Source: Haberlea rhodopensis
Lineage: Eukaryota > Streptophyta > Magnoliopsida > Lamiales > Gesneriaceae
Assembly (NCBI GenBank): GCA_907163345.1
Contig: CAJQUN010000058.1
Span: forward strand, 2,542,001-2,606,000
Direction: 5' to 3'
DNA: 64,000 bases
In this document: positions 1-12,000 of the stretch, piece after piece
Numbering within the stretch: the first letter of the stretch is position 1
Layout of the letters: each line of letters opens with the position of its first letter
The notes under the pieces: generated by a model
What the model was told of the DNA's origin: nothing
Databases searched by the model: none
What the model saw: only the letters and a program-made list of their open reading frames with translations
Translations under genes and position numbers: made by a program

Positions 1-914
1 CCACATCCAGTATCTAATACCCAAGATGAAGAAGTAGATAAATTGACTTCTATAACAAAAATACCTGAAGTGGAAGTAACACTTGCTTTCTTGAGATCCT
101 CCAGATATACTTTGCACTTCCTTTTCCAATGACCGGTCTCACCGCAATGGAAACAGTTCCCTTCCTTTGCTATCCCTCCCTTTGGCTTCAGTGCATAAGA
201 CTTTGGCTTAGATTTAACAAAGACCTTTGCTTTCTTATTGCCTTTAGCTTTGGCCTTTCCTTTGCCCTTATTCACAATAAGAACATTTGTGGCCTTAGTC
301 TTCTTTGTATTCGCTTCATATGTTCTCAACATACCAAGTAATTGTGGTAGAGTCTTTTCCATGTCAGTCATATTGTAATTTACTACAAATTGACTGAAGC
401 TCTCAGGCAACGATTGCAAGATCACATCCGTGGCCAACTCTTGGTCCAATGGAAAACCCAGCTTCTCCAGATTCTCAATGTACCCAATCATCTTGAGTAC
501 ATGAGTTCCAACTAGGCTTCCCTCTACCATCCTGCACTGGAACAACGCTTTAGAGACGTCATACCTCTCTTGTCTAGCTTGTGGTTGGTACAATTGCTTT
601 AAGTGTTCGATCATATCGAACGCCTCCATTTCCTCATGTTGCTTCTGAAGCTCAGAGTTCATGGTGGCAAGCATAAGGCAGCCAACATCAAGTGCGTCAT
701 TCTGATGCTTCTTGTAAGCATCTTTATTGGCTCTAGTAGCCATCAGGGGAGGTTCCTCAACAGGTAAGGGTTCCTCTAGGACATATTGTTTCTTTTCTTG
801 CTTGAGGACTATCCTCAGATTCCTATACCAGTCTAGGAAGTTTGTCCCATTTAATTTGTCCTTCTCAAGGACCGATCGTAGTGATAATGTGTTTGTTGTA
901 TTGTTAGTTGCCAT
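1..914 (-). CDS. Ty1/copia gag and start of protease, partial
   Basis: An open minus-strand frame begins at the ATG at 914 and runs off the left edge without a stop, giving about 304 residues. The order is a copia-type gag domain, a lysine-rich linker, one CCHC zinc knuckle (C-X2-C-X4-H-X4-C, read as CFHCGETGHWKRKC near position 130), then a short linker to WVLDTG, where D-T-G is the retropepsin active site (about positions 6-17). Gag packages the element RNA; the protease would mature the polyprotein. No internal stop is seen, so this copia copy may be fairly young. The rest of pro, integrase, RT and RNase H lies outside the window. Copia lineage not assigned. Confidence 0.85.
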   Translation of the reverse strand, partial: MATNNTTNTLSLRSVLEKDKLNGTNFLDWYRNLRIVLKQEKKQYVLEEPLPVEEPPLMATRANKDAYKKHQNDALDVGCLMLATMNSELQKQHEEMEAFDMIEHLKQLYQPQARQERYDVSKALFQCRMVEGSLVGTHVLKMIGYIENLEKLGFPLDQELATDVILQSLPESFSQFVVNYNMTDMEKTLPQLLGMLRTYEANTKKTKATNVLIVNKGKGKAKAKGNKKAKVFVKSKPKSYALKPKGGIAKEGNCFHCGETGHWKRKCKVYLEDLKKASVTSTSGIFVIEVNLSTSSSWVLDTGC

Positions 915-1375
915 GGATATCTACAATATAAATATGCAAAATAAGTTTATGATTTAATCATTTAACATGGTCTTATATTAAATGATACTCCCACTATTTT
1001 GTTTAAAAATATCAACCCTCGAAACCTTTAGTGGGCCAAGATCCATATTTCGCCTAATCTTGAGTTAGCTTTGGTTAATCGCCCAAGACTCGGTTATTTA
1101 GGTAGACAACACTTTGTCAATTACATCACATGTAATTCATGGATAGTTGGACGAACAACACTTTGTTCAATTCATCAAATGAATTATTATCCAACCCATG
1201 CCTCTAGGTTCCCAATCCTATTGAGATAACCTAGTTAAGTCGTACCCAATTTAAAGTATAACGGATATCACTTTTATCCTTTCGCGCCTTACTAAGATTG
1301 CCACGGTGCTTTGCTTTGGCAAACCCACACATGTACAATCGAAGTTTTGATGGGTACTTTTAATTTTGGAATACA
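915..1375 (-). other. Leader of the minus-strand copia element, non-coding
   Basis: AT-rich sequence just upstream (on the minus strand) of the copia gag ATG. It should be the 5' leader of that element. I find no TGGTATCAGAGC primer site and no LTR end, so the element is cut before its PBS. The boundary at about 1375 is where plus-strand copia pol similarity begins. Confidence 0.4.
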
Positions 1376-2110
1376 TGTATGCAAACCAAGTATGGACTTT
1401 GGTTGATCCACCTGAAGGGGTACGACCCATAGGGTGCAAATGGATTTTCAAGAAAAAGACCGATATGAGGTCGGCTGGTTGCAAAAGGATTCAAACAAAT
1501 TCATGGTATTGACTATGATGAAACCTTTTCACCAGGGCCATGGTTAAATCCATAAGGATCTTACTTGCAATAGCTGCATTTCATGATTATGAAATATGGC
1601 AGATGGATGTCAAAATAGCTTTCCTTAATGGAAATCTGCTCGAGGATGTGTACATGACACATCCCGAGGGTTTTGTCGATCCAAAGGATGCTGGAAAGAT
1701 ATGCAAGCTACAACGATCCATTTATGGATTGAAGCAAGCTTCTCGGAGTTGGAATCTTCGTTTTGATGATGCAATCAAAGAGTTTGGTTTTATCAAAAAC
1801 GTAGATGAACCTTGTGTCTACAAGAATGTCAGTGGGAGCATAATCATTTTCCTAGTGTTGTATGTAGATGACATACTTCTCATTGAGAATGATATCCCTG
1901 CCTTACAATCTGTAAAGATTTGGCTAGGGAACTGCTTTTCGATGAAAGACTTGGGAGAAGCCACCTATGTATTAGGAATCAAGATCTATAGAGATAGATC
2001 GAGAAGACTTCTCAGCCTAAGTCAAAGTACATACATAGACAAAGTGCTTAAAATGTTTAGAATGCAAGAATCAAAGAAAGGATTCGTGCCTATGACACAT
2101 GGTATATATC
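1376..2110 (+). pseudogene. Ty1/copia reverse transcriptase fragment
   Basis: Plus-strand copia RT in at least two frames. The N-terminal part (about 1383-1470) carries VWTLVDPP and a GCKWIFKKK-like motif. It then loses frame around 1470-1540, and a longer open part (1540-2133) carries QMDVKIAFLNG, IYGLKQASR and the catalytic YVDDILL (about 1861-1881). It ends near 2110 in a MTHGIYLS-like stretch, before RNase H. Integrase and LTRs are missing. It lies back to back with the minus-strand copia gag, so the two are either separate insertions or one element broken by an inversion. A dead fragment. Confidence 0.85.
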
Positions 2111-2133
2111 TCTCTGATAGGCTTAGATTTTGA

Positions 2134-3241
2134 GTGTTTTTAATTGTAATTTCTTCCTACTTTCCGTATTTTTGCCTGGATGATATTATGCTTTTTGGTG
2201 TTTATTCGTTTGTTTCAGGAAAATAGATCGGAAGTGGAAGAAATGAGCCAATATGAAGATAACGGGCGAAATCAAGGCGAGAAAGAACTAAAATTGAGGA
2301 AATGAGATTTTCGGAATCTCGATCGATCGAGATTTACTCTCGATCGATCGAGCCAGGCAGAGAGTTGAGCATCAAAGAATTTCAAGTCTCGATCGATCGG
2401 AACAAATTTCCGATCGATCGAGCGAGGCAGTGACTTCAGAGCAAATTTTATTAAAGTCTCGATCGATCGGTGGAAAATCTTGATCGATCGAGCGAGACAG
2501 TGAGTTTCAAAAGCTGGCATGAACAGTGCACCGATCGTCGGTAGCAAATCTCGATCGATCGAGACGCGAAATCCTGAAGATTTTATTTTCCTTTTTTATC
2601 GTGATTTTGGAGGTTTTAAGCGGGAATTGATTCATTCCAAAGAGAGGGGAAGATCAGACGAAATTTCTGGAGAAAAGAAGAGCCCTAGCCGCCGCCAAGG
2701 AGATCCGTTCTTCCGGTTCTTCGCCCGAGCCAAAGCCAATCAATTCCGGAGTGCAAGGAAGGAGCAAGAGAAGAGATTTCGGTGCTACGCACGGATTCAT
2801 TCCGCCGTTTATCGTATTTCTAGACTTTAATCTATTTCATATTAATTTTCAATTGATGTTTTTGAGGTCGAGAGACAATTAACTTCTTTTGTATTTGATT
2901 TGAAACAATTCTAGTTTATTTTATTGAGATTTAGTATCATTGTGTTTGATATATTGATTCAATTGTGTTTGAGTGTATTGATGTCTATTGTTCATGATTT
3001 AATTGATTGTTAAGATCAAAGCCTAGCTAACTTTGATTGATTCTGAGAGTTATAACCGAGATCGAGAGATAACGTTGTAACACGCTCTTTTAATTCATGA
3101 AGTATGTTATGATTGAGATCGAGAGATGATATCGCATACGTGAGAACTTGGAATCGAGAGATTTAGAGTTATAAGGTTTTGATAATTTATGCAACTTTGA
3201 ATTAGTAAGTAGGTGCACGAGAGTGACTTATTCTAATTTAT
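2134..3241. mobile_element. Unclassified LTR-like fragment
   Basis: No coding region. It holds a palindrome cluster at 2320-2563, then a short purine-rich and GC-richer stretch (2640-2820), then AT-rich sequence with repeated ATCGAGAGAT motifs (3060-3170). The style resembles the long LTR or leader of a Tat/Ogre-like gypsy element, but I cannot assign it. It is bounded by copia RT on the left and, at about 3241, by a sharp change into gypsy RT sequence on the right. Confidence 0.35.
2320..2563. repeat. Cluster of CGATCGATCG palindromes
   Basis: Seven good copies and one damaged copy of (T)CGATCGATCG(A), mostly with CT...AG arms (CTCGATCGATCGAG), spaced about 20-50 bp apart, with CAGAGAG/CAGTGA-type spacers. 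The same kind of cluster occurs in most LTRs of the window. Confidence 0.9.
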
Positions 3242-3680
3242 TGATCGAGGTACTCTTGAAATACTCTGTTCATCAAACTCATAAAAACTGCAGGTGCATT
3301 TGTCACACCGAAAGGCATCACCAAGAACTCATAGTGTCCATACCGAGTTCTAAAAGCTGTCTTCTGGACATCATCAGCTCTAACCCGCACCTGGTGATAG
3401 CCCGACCTCAAATCTATCTTTGAGTAAACCTCTGTACCCTGAAGCTGATCGAACAGATCATCAATCCTCGGAAGTGGATACCTGTTCTTCACTGTGGCCT
3501 TGTTCAGTTGCATGTAGTCAATGAACAGACGCATTGAACCATCCTTCTTTTTCATGAACAAGACTGGTGCACCCCAAGGCGATACACTAGGACGAATGTA
3601 TCCCTTGTCGAGGAGCTCCTGTAACTGCACTTTCAGCTCTCTCAGCTCTGTCGGTGCCATCCTGTATGGGGCACGAGAGA
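3242..3680 (-). pseudogene. Element E: gypsy RT fragment
   Basis: Minus-strand Ty3/gypsy RT, about 140 open residues, from MAPTELRELK to FQEYLDQ, with KGYIRPSVSPWGAPVLF, a KKKDGSMRL segment and the YPLPRIDDLFDQL and RSGYHQVRV motifs. It stops just before the catalytic F-I-D-D box, because the element is cut at about 3241. It continues on the right of the solo LTR at 3686-6184 (gag-protease at 6190-7901), so that LTR inserted into this pol gene. RNase H, integrase and 3' LTR are absent. Confidence 0.85.
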
Positions 3681-3685
3681 TGGCT

Positions 3686-6184
3686 TGTAAGGACCCCCGT
3701 GCCCTTAATCCCTTATTAGTGTATTAATCCATACCATTAGTGCATATATTCATACTATCATGGGGAAAAGCCATATGCAAAGTGCTACCATATTAGCTAT
3801 CCATAAAATTCCTTGCATTCAATCCCCATATTATTCAAATCCCCCATTCAAGATTACATATATAACTTGCACCATCATAATACACTAACATGCTCTCAGT
3901 TCATTTGGCAAATTCCATATTTAATTGCATGCAAACCATAAATGAACAGAGAAAAGCCGTAGCCCATTTATACATTCCATATACACGTAAAATATACTCA
4001 CATGAGAGTACCTAATGAACGAGCGTGTATCTAATGTATGAAATACTCTACCAGATACTGTCACTGGTACTTCAATCCTGGAAGCACCTCCCAAGCACAA
4101 CTCGATCGCAATTCTGGATCCATGTACTTATTCAACCAGCTCGGGTACCTCGATCCTGGAAGTACCTCCAGTCAACAGCCCAAGCTCAACTCCAAAGCTG
4201 CTGCTACACCTGTATTACCTGCCCCAACAGAGACAGCCCCCACACGGGGTGAGCATACCAATACCACCAATCCAAATAATCATAATATTACAATTCATAA
4301 TTTACAGAATGTAAATACCATGAATTTAAATGATACTCCCTGGATGGTATCATCCTCATCCGGGATCCCCTGTATTGTCCCTGTTCTCAAAATAACCAAA
4401 CTCATCAAATTCTCAAAGCTAGTTAATCGCCACATGGATTAACAGACACCATTTCTATTATGCCAGTCCCATAATCCATATGGTCAAATCATTACATAAA
4501 AGACCATAGATATTACATATGTCTAACCAATAATACCCCAGTTCTATATCGTAGCCCGCTCTACAATAGCGGCATCATCATCTCGCGCCCGCTCCACAAT
4601 AGCGGCGTCACAACCGATGATCGCTCAACAGCGATAACATCTCAATCGTTGCTCGCTCAAGGCGGCACTATATAATTCTCAGCATATTTCCATTTATCAC
4701 AATTACCAAATGCTATACGTTTCATTGTTCATTTATTACAAGCACCATATACCATGCATTTCAATCTTCATTCATTGCAATTATCACATACCATGCAATT
4801 CACAGTTGTAATATTATAATAGGCTACGCTCGTACGTTATACGTACCTTAAGTCTCCGTAGTCCAAGCCAAACTTTGCTTGAGTTCCATACCTCTAGAAA
4901 TATGTGCTAAAACACATAAACAACTCACAATCAAGTATAAGCATGCAATCACGTGCCCATGCACGTTTGCGACTTCCAAATATATCGTCAATCCATGACG
5001 ATTACCAAAGTAAAAGCCCCCCCCCCCCCCGGCTAAGCATGCATAATACCCAAAATATCCCATTTTATATGTTAAATAGATAGCCAAAAGCCAACCAAAA
5101 ATTCCGTTTAATTACTTTTGGTTCCAACCAATCCATTTTAAAAGCATAGCATTCCCATTGGAATGTAGACATTGCCCCGTAAATGGCCCCATAAAACCTC
5201 GATTCCAAAGTCCCGACATTTCCAAAATTCCACAAAAACCATCCAAACAGTGCCGCGATCGATCGCCCATCAGGCGCGATCGATCGCGCGAGTACACTGC
5301 CCGCTTGCAATGCCATCCGCGATCGATCGCCAAGACCCTCGCGATCGATCGCCTACTTTTCGCGATCGATCGGCGAGACTGTTCATCACCTTCCCAAATC
5401 CAGTAGCATTTCGCGATCGATCGGCGCCAAGCCGCAATCGATCGCGACCTGCGGGTTTCCAAAAATTTCGAGCTTCCATGGTGTTTTTGACACCCAAACT
5501 CAAAATCAACACCACAAACTTCCTCAACACAACCAATAAACCATTTAGAATCAATAAGAACACCAAAAACTCAACTTTGGATTTTAAACCAAAAATCCCC
5601 AAAACCCATAACCAACCAAAACCTCAACCAAAAACTATCATACCATAACCAAATCGAAGACAATGGTGAGGGGAATGTTAATACCCTGATTATCATCGAG
5701 AAATCCGTCCCCCGAGCCAAGCTACCAACGATTTCCTTCCCAAGAGCCAAAGAGGGGAAGGGGGAGGAGGGCTTATCGCAGGAGAGGGGAGGGAGGGAGA
5801 GAGAGAAATGGATTCCAAATGACGGAATCCCGAGTCCATCTGGTATATATAGCAAAAAATGCTCCAAAATACCAATACCTCCACAAATACATCATGATTC
5901 ATTAAAAATCATCTGTTCTCAAAAACTCTCTCTCCAACAACAAATCCCCATACTTGCCCCAACATAAGGCACCCCGGACTCCAAGTCCCACTAAAAACCC
6001 AACTCATAGGTTTTCCACCAAAATAAGAATACAATCTCAACCTTTGGATCCAACGATCCCAAATGCTCGATTTAACAACCTCGGGAGAACCATATCCGCA
6101 ATTAATTCCTAATTGCCACAATTAAAAATCCATCAAGGACTATTACCACACCGGGATTAACACCATAAATCCTCGGACATCACA
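3686..6184 (-). mobile_element. Solo LTR in element E pol, 2499 bp
   Basis: Starts TGTAAGGACC and ends GGACATCACA, flanked by the perfect 5-bp duplication TGGCT (3681-3685 and 6185-6189). Read on the minus strand it begins TGTGATGTCC and ends GGTCCTTACA. In LTR sense it contains a TATA box (about 5843-5853), palindromes (5254-5446, seven copies), a GTACGT-ATA-ACGTAC hairpin (4832-4846), an AGCG/CGCT hairpin region (about 4555-4670) and a C14 run (5017-5030). It shares U3/R sequence with the split LTR K. No internal region remains, so it arose by LTR-LTR recombination. Confidence 0.9.
5254..5446. repeat. Palindrome cluster in solo LTR
   Basis: Seven copies of GCGATCGATCGC or one-base variants, with about 12-30 bp between copies. 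Confidence 0.9.
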
Positions 6185-6189
6185 TGGCT

Positions 6190-7901
6190 GATGTCCCCGG
6201 CAGTAGCTCAATGGCAAACTCCACATCTCTGATCGGCGGAAACCCTGGAATCTCATCCGGGAATACATCGATGAACTCCGCCACAACCGGAATGTCTTCG
6301 GCTCTCACTTCCTTCTCTTTTGATGCATTCACGGTATAAAATAAGGTAGCTTGTATGGCCGCGTTCTAATAATCGCGACATCTTAACCGTTGAGATTACT
6401 GGAATCTTTGGACGAGAGCCGTCCCCATAAAAAGTCCACTGGAATCCCTGATCAGATAGAAAACGTACCATCCTCTGTCGGTAATCTACCACAGCTCGGT
6501 ATCTGCTCAACACATCAATGTCGATAATGCAGTCAAAATCTGCCATCTCTAACTGAATCAGATCGGCCCTCAGATCATTGCCTCCAAAATAAATGAGGCA
6601 ATCAGATAACAGTCGGTCAGCAATCACATGCTTCCCCGTGGGTGTCGAGACCATGAGAGGCGTGGGTAACAGAGACGAGCACAAGCGGTGTCTCTCCACA
6701 AAAAGCAGCAGATACAAAGGAATGGGAAGCACCTGTATCTATCAATAAAAATGCAGGGTACGTAAATAAATGACACGTACCAGCAATGACCTCCTCCGGG
6801 GCTGCCTAAGCCTGCTCCCGAGTCAGTGCATACACCTGCCCCTGCGGCGGCCCTGCCGCCTGACCTCCCTGTGGTCGAGGTGCAAACTGCTGTCTCTGTG
6901 GTGCCGTCCCTAGCGTCAAATCTTGACCTATTCGGCCCTGAGTCTGCCTGACCTACCCGATTAGGGCAACCTCGAGCCAAGTGGCCCATCTTGCCACAAA
7001 CATAGCAACCCTGACAGTCACGTGACAAGTGCCATCCTCCACAGTTGTTACATCGGTTTCCTCCTGTCTTACTTCCCTGGGATGGCCCTCGGTTACTTTG
7101 CTTCTGACTTTGAGACTTCTTCCCACTGAATCTAGAAGATGAAGAGGCCCCACGAGGATTGAACTGGTCCCCTCGTGGCCCCAGGCTATCAACAGCTGGT
7201 CTCAAAGGTGGTACGAAAGGGGGTACAACGTCCTTGTACGCGCCCACTGCAATCTGTGCCAACTCTGCCCGTATCAGGGCTTCATCAAAAGAGCTGGGGT
7301 TGTTGGAGACAACCCGATCAAACAGCTCTGGCCTCAGACGTTCAGAAAATTTCTCATCTTGGCATGACTGCTGACAGCAATATGAGGTACATACCTCAGC
7401 AGTGAGGAATACTGCATAGCATAGTCTGACACTGACAGGCTGCCCTGCTTCAAATTATTGAACTCATCTTCCTTTAATTGTCTGGCAGCTGCAGAAAAGT
7501 ACCGGTTAAGGAATCGGGTCCTGAATACAGTCCAATCAACCGTCATACCCTGAGCTCTCAGCTCCATGACTGTGGTCTTCAACCACATCGAAGACTTCTT
7601 TGCTAACTGGAACTCTGCCAACCTCAGCCAGGCAGTCCGTGCACAGGGTGCCGATACGAATATCTGTTCCAGTCTCTCAAGTCATTCCTCGGCTGCTTCC
7701 CCAGTCTCAAGTCCCTTCAAATAGCGGTGGATGATAGATCAAGAACTGGGTCAGACTTATCTCCCCTGGTAGCAGTACCTGTGCAATAGGCTCCAAGCCT
7801 ACAGCTGGTGGCGGTAACGGATTCGTCTGAGCAATACTAGCGTTCATACTGCCCATATCCCCTACCTCTTCATTGAGGTTCTCCGGGTTAATAGCCGCCA
7901 T
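6190..7901 (-). pseudogene. Element E: gypsy gag-protease, broken
   Basis: Minus strand; the gag ATG is at 7901, after CTTGTGTTGCAG, which looks like a splice acceptor. Recognisable parts are the gag N-terminus, the gag core (about 7621-7334), two zinc knuckles near 7050-6960, the protease L-I-D-T-G-A-S-H-S box near 6750, and the linker to RT up to 6190. Frame is lost at about 7690-7720, again near 7350 and near 6900, with a stop near 6808. No functional polyprotein is possible. It is the same family as F (gag N-termini nearly the same) and resembles C. The LTR fragment at 7996 directly follows a shortened leader with no primer site. Confidence 0.85.
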
Positions 7902-7995
7902 GCTGCAACACAAGAGTTCACAACAATACCAAAAGCAGTTATTAATATAAGCTGTTAGATAACAAGAGTATCATATTCAAAAGCATGTTAGTATA

Positions 7996-9053
7996 TGTGA
8001 GACCCCGATATCTCAAGATACTAATAGGTGCGATTAAGAGAACTAAACATTCATATGAATAAATCAGAGTAATGAGTCATGTTGATTAACCTGAGCTTAA
8101 AAGATACAGTACCAAAAGTTTCAAAAGGAATTTCACAAATTCCTACAAAAAGTACTACCTATAGTCTTACTCTACCACAAGTAGAAGCTATACAAAATTT
8201 CTCTGACATTCTAATCCTGTAGCACTCCTTACAGCTCGGCTTTTCAACCCCGACCCTGGTTCTCATCATCAGAAGCACCTACAAAGACAACCCCCAACAC
8301 ATGAGCATAACATAATTCATATACCACAAAATATGAATGTAAGACGTAAATGCATAATCATAAAATACAAAGCACTTCCTGTATTTCCATCGCATTTACA
8401 ATGCTCATTGGTTGTCCCTGTACCACAATTCATAATCAAAACACTATATGAATATATGGCTTCACAAATAAATGTCATGACATATCATCTCTTTTTCTTG
8501 AGTGAGTCATCATCAGTTATTTTAATGCTTCTTCGCTTTACAATCTCAAAACAAGCGGTATCTCATCCTCGCTTCTTCATACTAGCGGTATCTCATCATC
8601 GCTTAGTATGGTATACCCCGCCTCCATGTGCAAGCGAGCCTCCCCCCTCCCGCTCCACATTTTTAGCGGTCAAGCGTAAGCATTAAACCTTCACTGTGAT
8701 CACCCCTGACTCGTGGAATACACCTCTTTATTCCACATCACAATATGCAACAACAATGCGTAATATGCAACAACAATGCATAATAACATGTATCAACTCT
8801 TAATGCATCACATTGCATTCATCATGTGTCAAACAGACAAACATAAGTACATGTTACCGTTGGGATGCCCGTACGTCGCTTACGTACCTTTCCAAAATGT
8901 AGTGTGTTGTGGGACTCTATCCCCTGCGCTGTGTAGCTATCTGTGAAGGCTCTACACCAGTGTACAACACAATATTAGATGTCTCATTACAATCCAATAT
9001 CAAAATTAAAACAAATTCCACATTTTAAAAAAAGAACACTACCGATCGATCGG
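7996..9053 (-). mobile_element. LTR fragment between elements E and F
   Basis: Begins TGTGAGACCCCG, which on the minus strand is an LTR 3' terminus (..GGTCTCACA). It is related to the LTR of element C. It contains AGCG/CGCT hairpins (about 8550-8670), the hairpin GTACGT-CGCTT-ACGTAC (8871-8887), a 64-nt putative exon (8888-8951) and a single palindrome (9041-9052), where it stops abruptly against the end of element F pol. The U3 half is missing. No primer site lies between it and E gag. Confidence 0.75.
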
Positions 9054-12000
9054 TCCTCATGTGTCGCTCTGTCTCCCACGTGGCCTCCTCGACACCCCTA
9101 CGATCCCACTGAACTTTGACCATAGGAATAACTTTGTTTCTCAGTCTGCGATCCGCCCTATCCAAAATCCTGATAGGCCGCTCAACATAGGAAACATCTG
9201 ACTCAATCTGAACCTCAGAAGGCTGCAACACATGAGAAGGATATGGCTCGTACTTCCGCAACATAGACACATGAAATACATCGTGAATACCAGACAGAGA
9301 GGGCGGTAAAGCTAATCGGTACGCCAGAGTACCCACACGCTGTAAGATCTCATACGGCCCCACATATCTCGAGGACAACTTCCCCCCGCCTACCAAACCG
9401 TACTACGCCTCTGAAAGGTGAGATCTTCAGAAAGACTCTGTCGCCCAACTGAAACTCCAACGGCCTACGCCGCTGATTGGCATACGCTGCCTGTCTGTCC
9501 TGAGCTGCCTTCATCTTTTGCCTTATCACTTTTACCTTTTCCTCCATTTCCCAGATCAAATCTGGTCCTCCGACTGATTTGCGATCCCCGTCATCCCAAC
9601 ACAAGGGTGACCTACAACGCCTACCATAGAGGGCCTCGAAAGGAGCCATCTGTATACTTGCCTGGTAGCTGTTGTTGTAAGAGAACTCCACCAAGGCTAT
9701 CGAGTCCTGCCATGAAGTGTCGAACTCTAGCACACAAGCTCTCAACATATCTTCGAGCGTCTGTATTGTACGCTCGGTCTGTCCGTCCGTCTGAGGGTGA
9801 TAGGCTGTGCTCAGCCTTAACTCTGTACCTAGAGCTGTCTGCAGACCCTCCCAAAAGTGAGATATAAACCGCGGATCTCGATCGGACACTATCGAAACAG
9901 GGATCCCGTGCAGTCTCATCACATCTCTGACATATAACTGTGCCATCCTCAAGTGCGTATATGTCATACAGTAGGGAATGAAATGAGCACTCTTTGTCAA
10001 TCTGTCGACGACTACCCACATAGCATCGAAACCTGAAACAGTCCTCGGTAAGTGGGTCACGAAGTCCATGGATATGTGCTCCCACTTCCACTGTGGTATC
10101 TCCAAGCTCCTTAGCTCACCTCCAGGCCTCTGCCTCTCGGCCTTTACCTGTTGACAAATCAAACAGCGCTTGAGAGGTGACATCTTGTTTCATACGCCTC
10201 CACCAGAACTGGCTGCGTAGATCCTTATACATCTTTTTCCCGCCCGGGTGGACACTCATTCTGCTGCAATGAGCTCGCTGTAATATACCCTGACGCAACT
10301 CGGGTGTATCTGGAACCACCCATCTGTCGTCAAGTCTCAGGGAACCGTCCTCAGCCACTTTGAATCTCGATGGCTGCCCTGAATGAACCACTGACATCCA
10401 TCTCTGAACCTCTGTATCGGTCCCCTGAGCCTTTCTGATGTGATCATAAATAACAGGCTCGGCTAACAAGGTCAAAACCTGTACTGGTGAAGTAGACACA
10501 TCATAATCAAATCCCAAATGGCAGTAGGAGCCCAACATAGCTGATAGACACATGGCATCCTCCACTGTGCTCCTCACCTTCCGACTCAAAGCGTCGGCTG
10601 TCAAGTTTGCTTTCCCGGGATGGTATAGGATTTCACAATCATAATCCTTCAGCAGATCCATCCATCTCCTCTGCCTCATGTTCAGCTCAGCCTGTGTAAA
10701 CAAGAACTTCAGGCTTTTGTGATCAGTGAAGATGGTGAATGAGGTACCGTATAATTAGTGTCGCCATATCTTCAAGGCGAACACTATAGCTGCTAGCTCC
10801 AGATCATGGACCGGATACCTCGTCTCATGTGGCTTCAATTGTCTCGAAGCGTAAGCCACAACGTGCTTATCCTGCATCAGCACGCATCCTAAACCCTGAA
10901 GTGATGCGTCGGTATAGAGAACGAACCCTTTGTTCTCCCTGGGAATCACCAAAACTGGCGCTGAAGTCAATCTGTGCTTCAACTCCTGGAAGCTCTGGTC
11001 ACAAGTTTCTGACCAAAGGAATGGAACTCCCTTCTGAGTCAGCTGTGTAAGTGGCTTGGCGATCTTTGAGAAACCCTCGACGAAACGTCGGTAATAGCCA
11101 GCCAGTCCAAGAAAACTTCGAATTTCAATGACTGAAGTAGGGGCAGACCAATCCATAACTGCCTCTATCTTCCTCGGGTCTACTGATATCCCCTCTCGTG
11201 ATATGATATGGCCCAAAAATGATACACTGCTCAGCCAAAACTCACACTTGCTGAGTTTGGCGTACAACTGATGATTTCTGAGAATCTGAAGTACTGTCCT
11301 CAAATGATCGGCATGTTCCTCCTCACTCCTTGAGTATACGAGGATGTCATCAATGAATACGATCACAAACTGATCGAGGTACTCCTGAAATACTCTGTTC
11401 ATCAAGCTCATAAAAACTGCAGGTGCATTTGTCACTCCGAATGGCATCACTAAGAACTCGTAGTGCCCATACCGAGTTCTAAAAGCCGTCTTTTCGACAT
11501 CGCCAGCTCTAACCCGCACCTGATGATAGCCTGACCTCAAGTCTATCTTTGAGTACACCTCTGTACCCTGAAGCTGATCGAACAGGTCATCAATCCTCGG
11601 AAGTGGATACCTGTTCTTCACTATGGCCTTGTTCAGTTGCCTGTAGTCAATGCACAGACGCATTGAACCATCCTTCTTTTTCACGAACAAGAATGGTGCA
11701 CCCCAAGGCGATACACTAGGACGAATGTATCCCTTGTCAAGGAGCTCCTGTAACTGTACTTTCAGCTCCCTCAGCTCTGCCGGTGCCATCCTGTATGGGG
11801 CACGAGAAATAGCAGAAGTCCCCGGCAGCAGCTCAATGGCGAACTCAACATCCCTGACAGGCGGAAATCCCGGAATCTCATCTGGGAACACATCAATGAA
11901 CTCCGCCACAACTGGAATGTCCTCGGCTCTCACTTCCTTCTCTTCCGATGCATTCACGGCATAAATAAGGTACCCAGTGTGGCCACGTTCCAATAACCGC

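Noticed and set aside
2519..2830. 103-residue frame after the first palindrome cluster
   Set aside because: Low-complexity leader-like sequence without a recognisable domain; treated as LTR or leader.
5112..5648. Proteins rich in DRS, RSIA and IDR repeats on both strands (also near 22294, 26013, 42081, 45000, 50043, 56784 and 60399)
   Set aside because: They are translations of the CGATCGATCG palindromes (CGATCG reads as arginine, serine, isoleucine or aspartate). Frames vary between copies and there is no conserved protein.
8333..8686. 117-residue frame upstream of element E
   Set aside because: Lies inside an LTR fragment, crosses its hairpin array, and has no partner in related LTRs.
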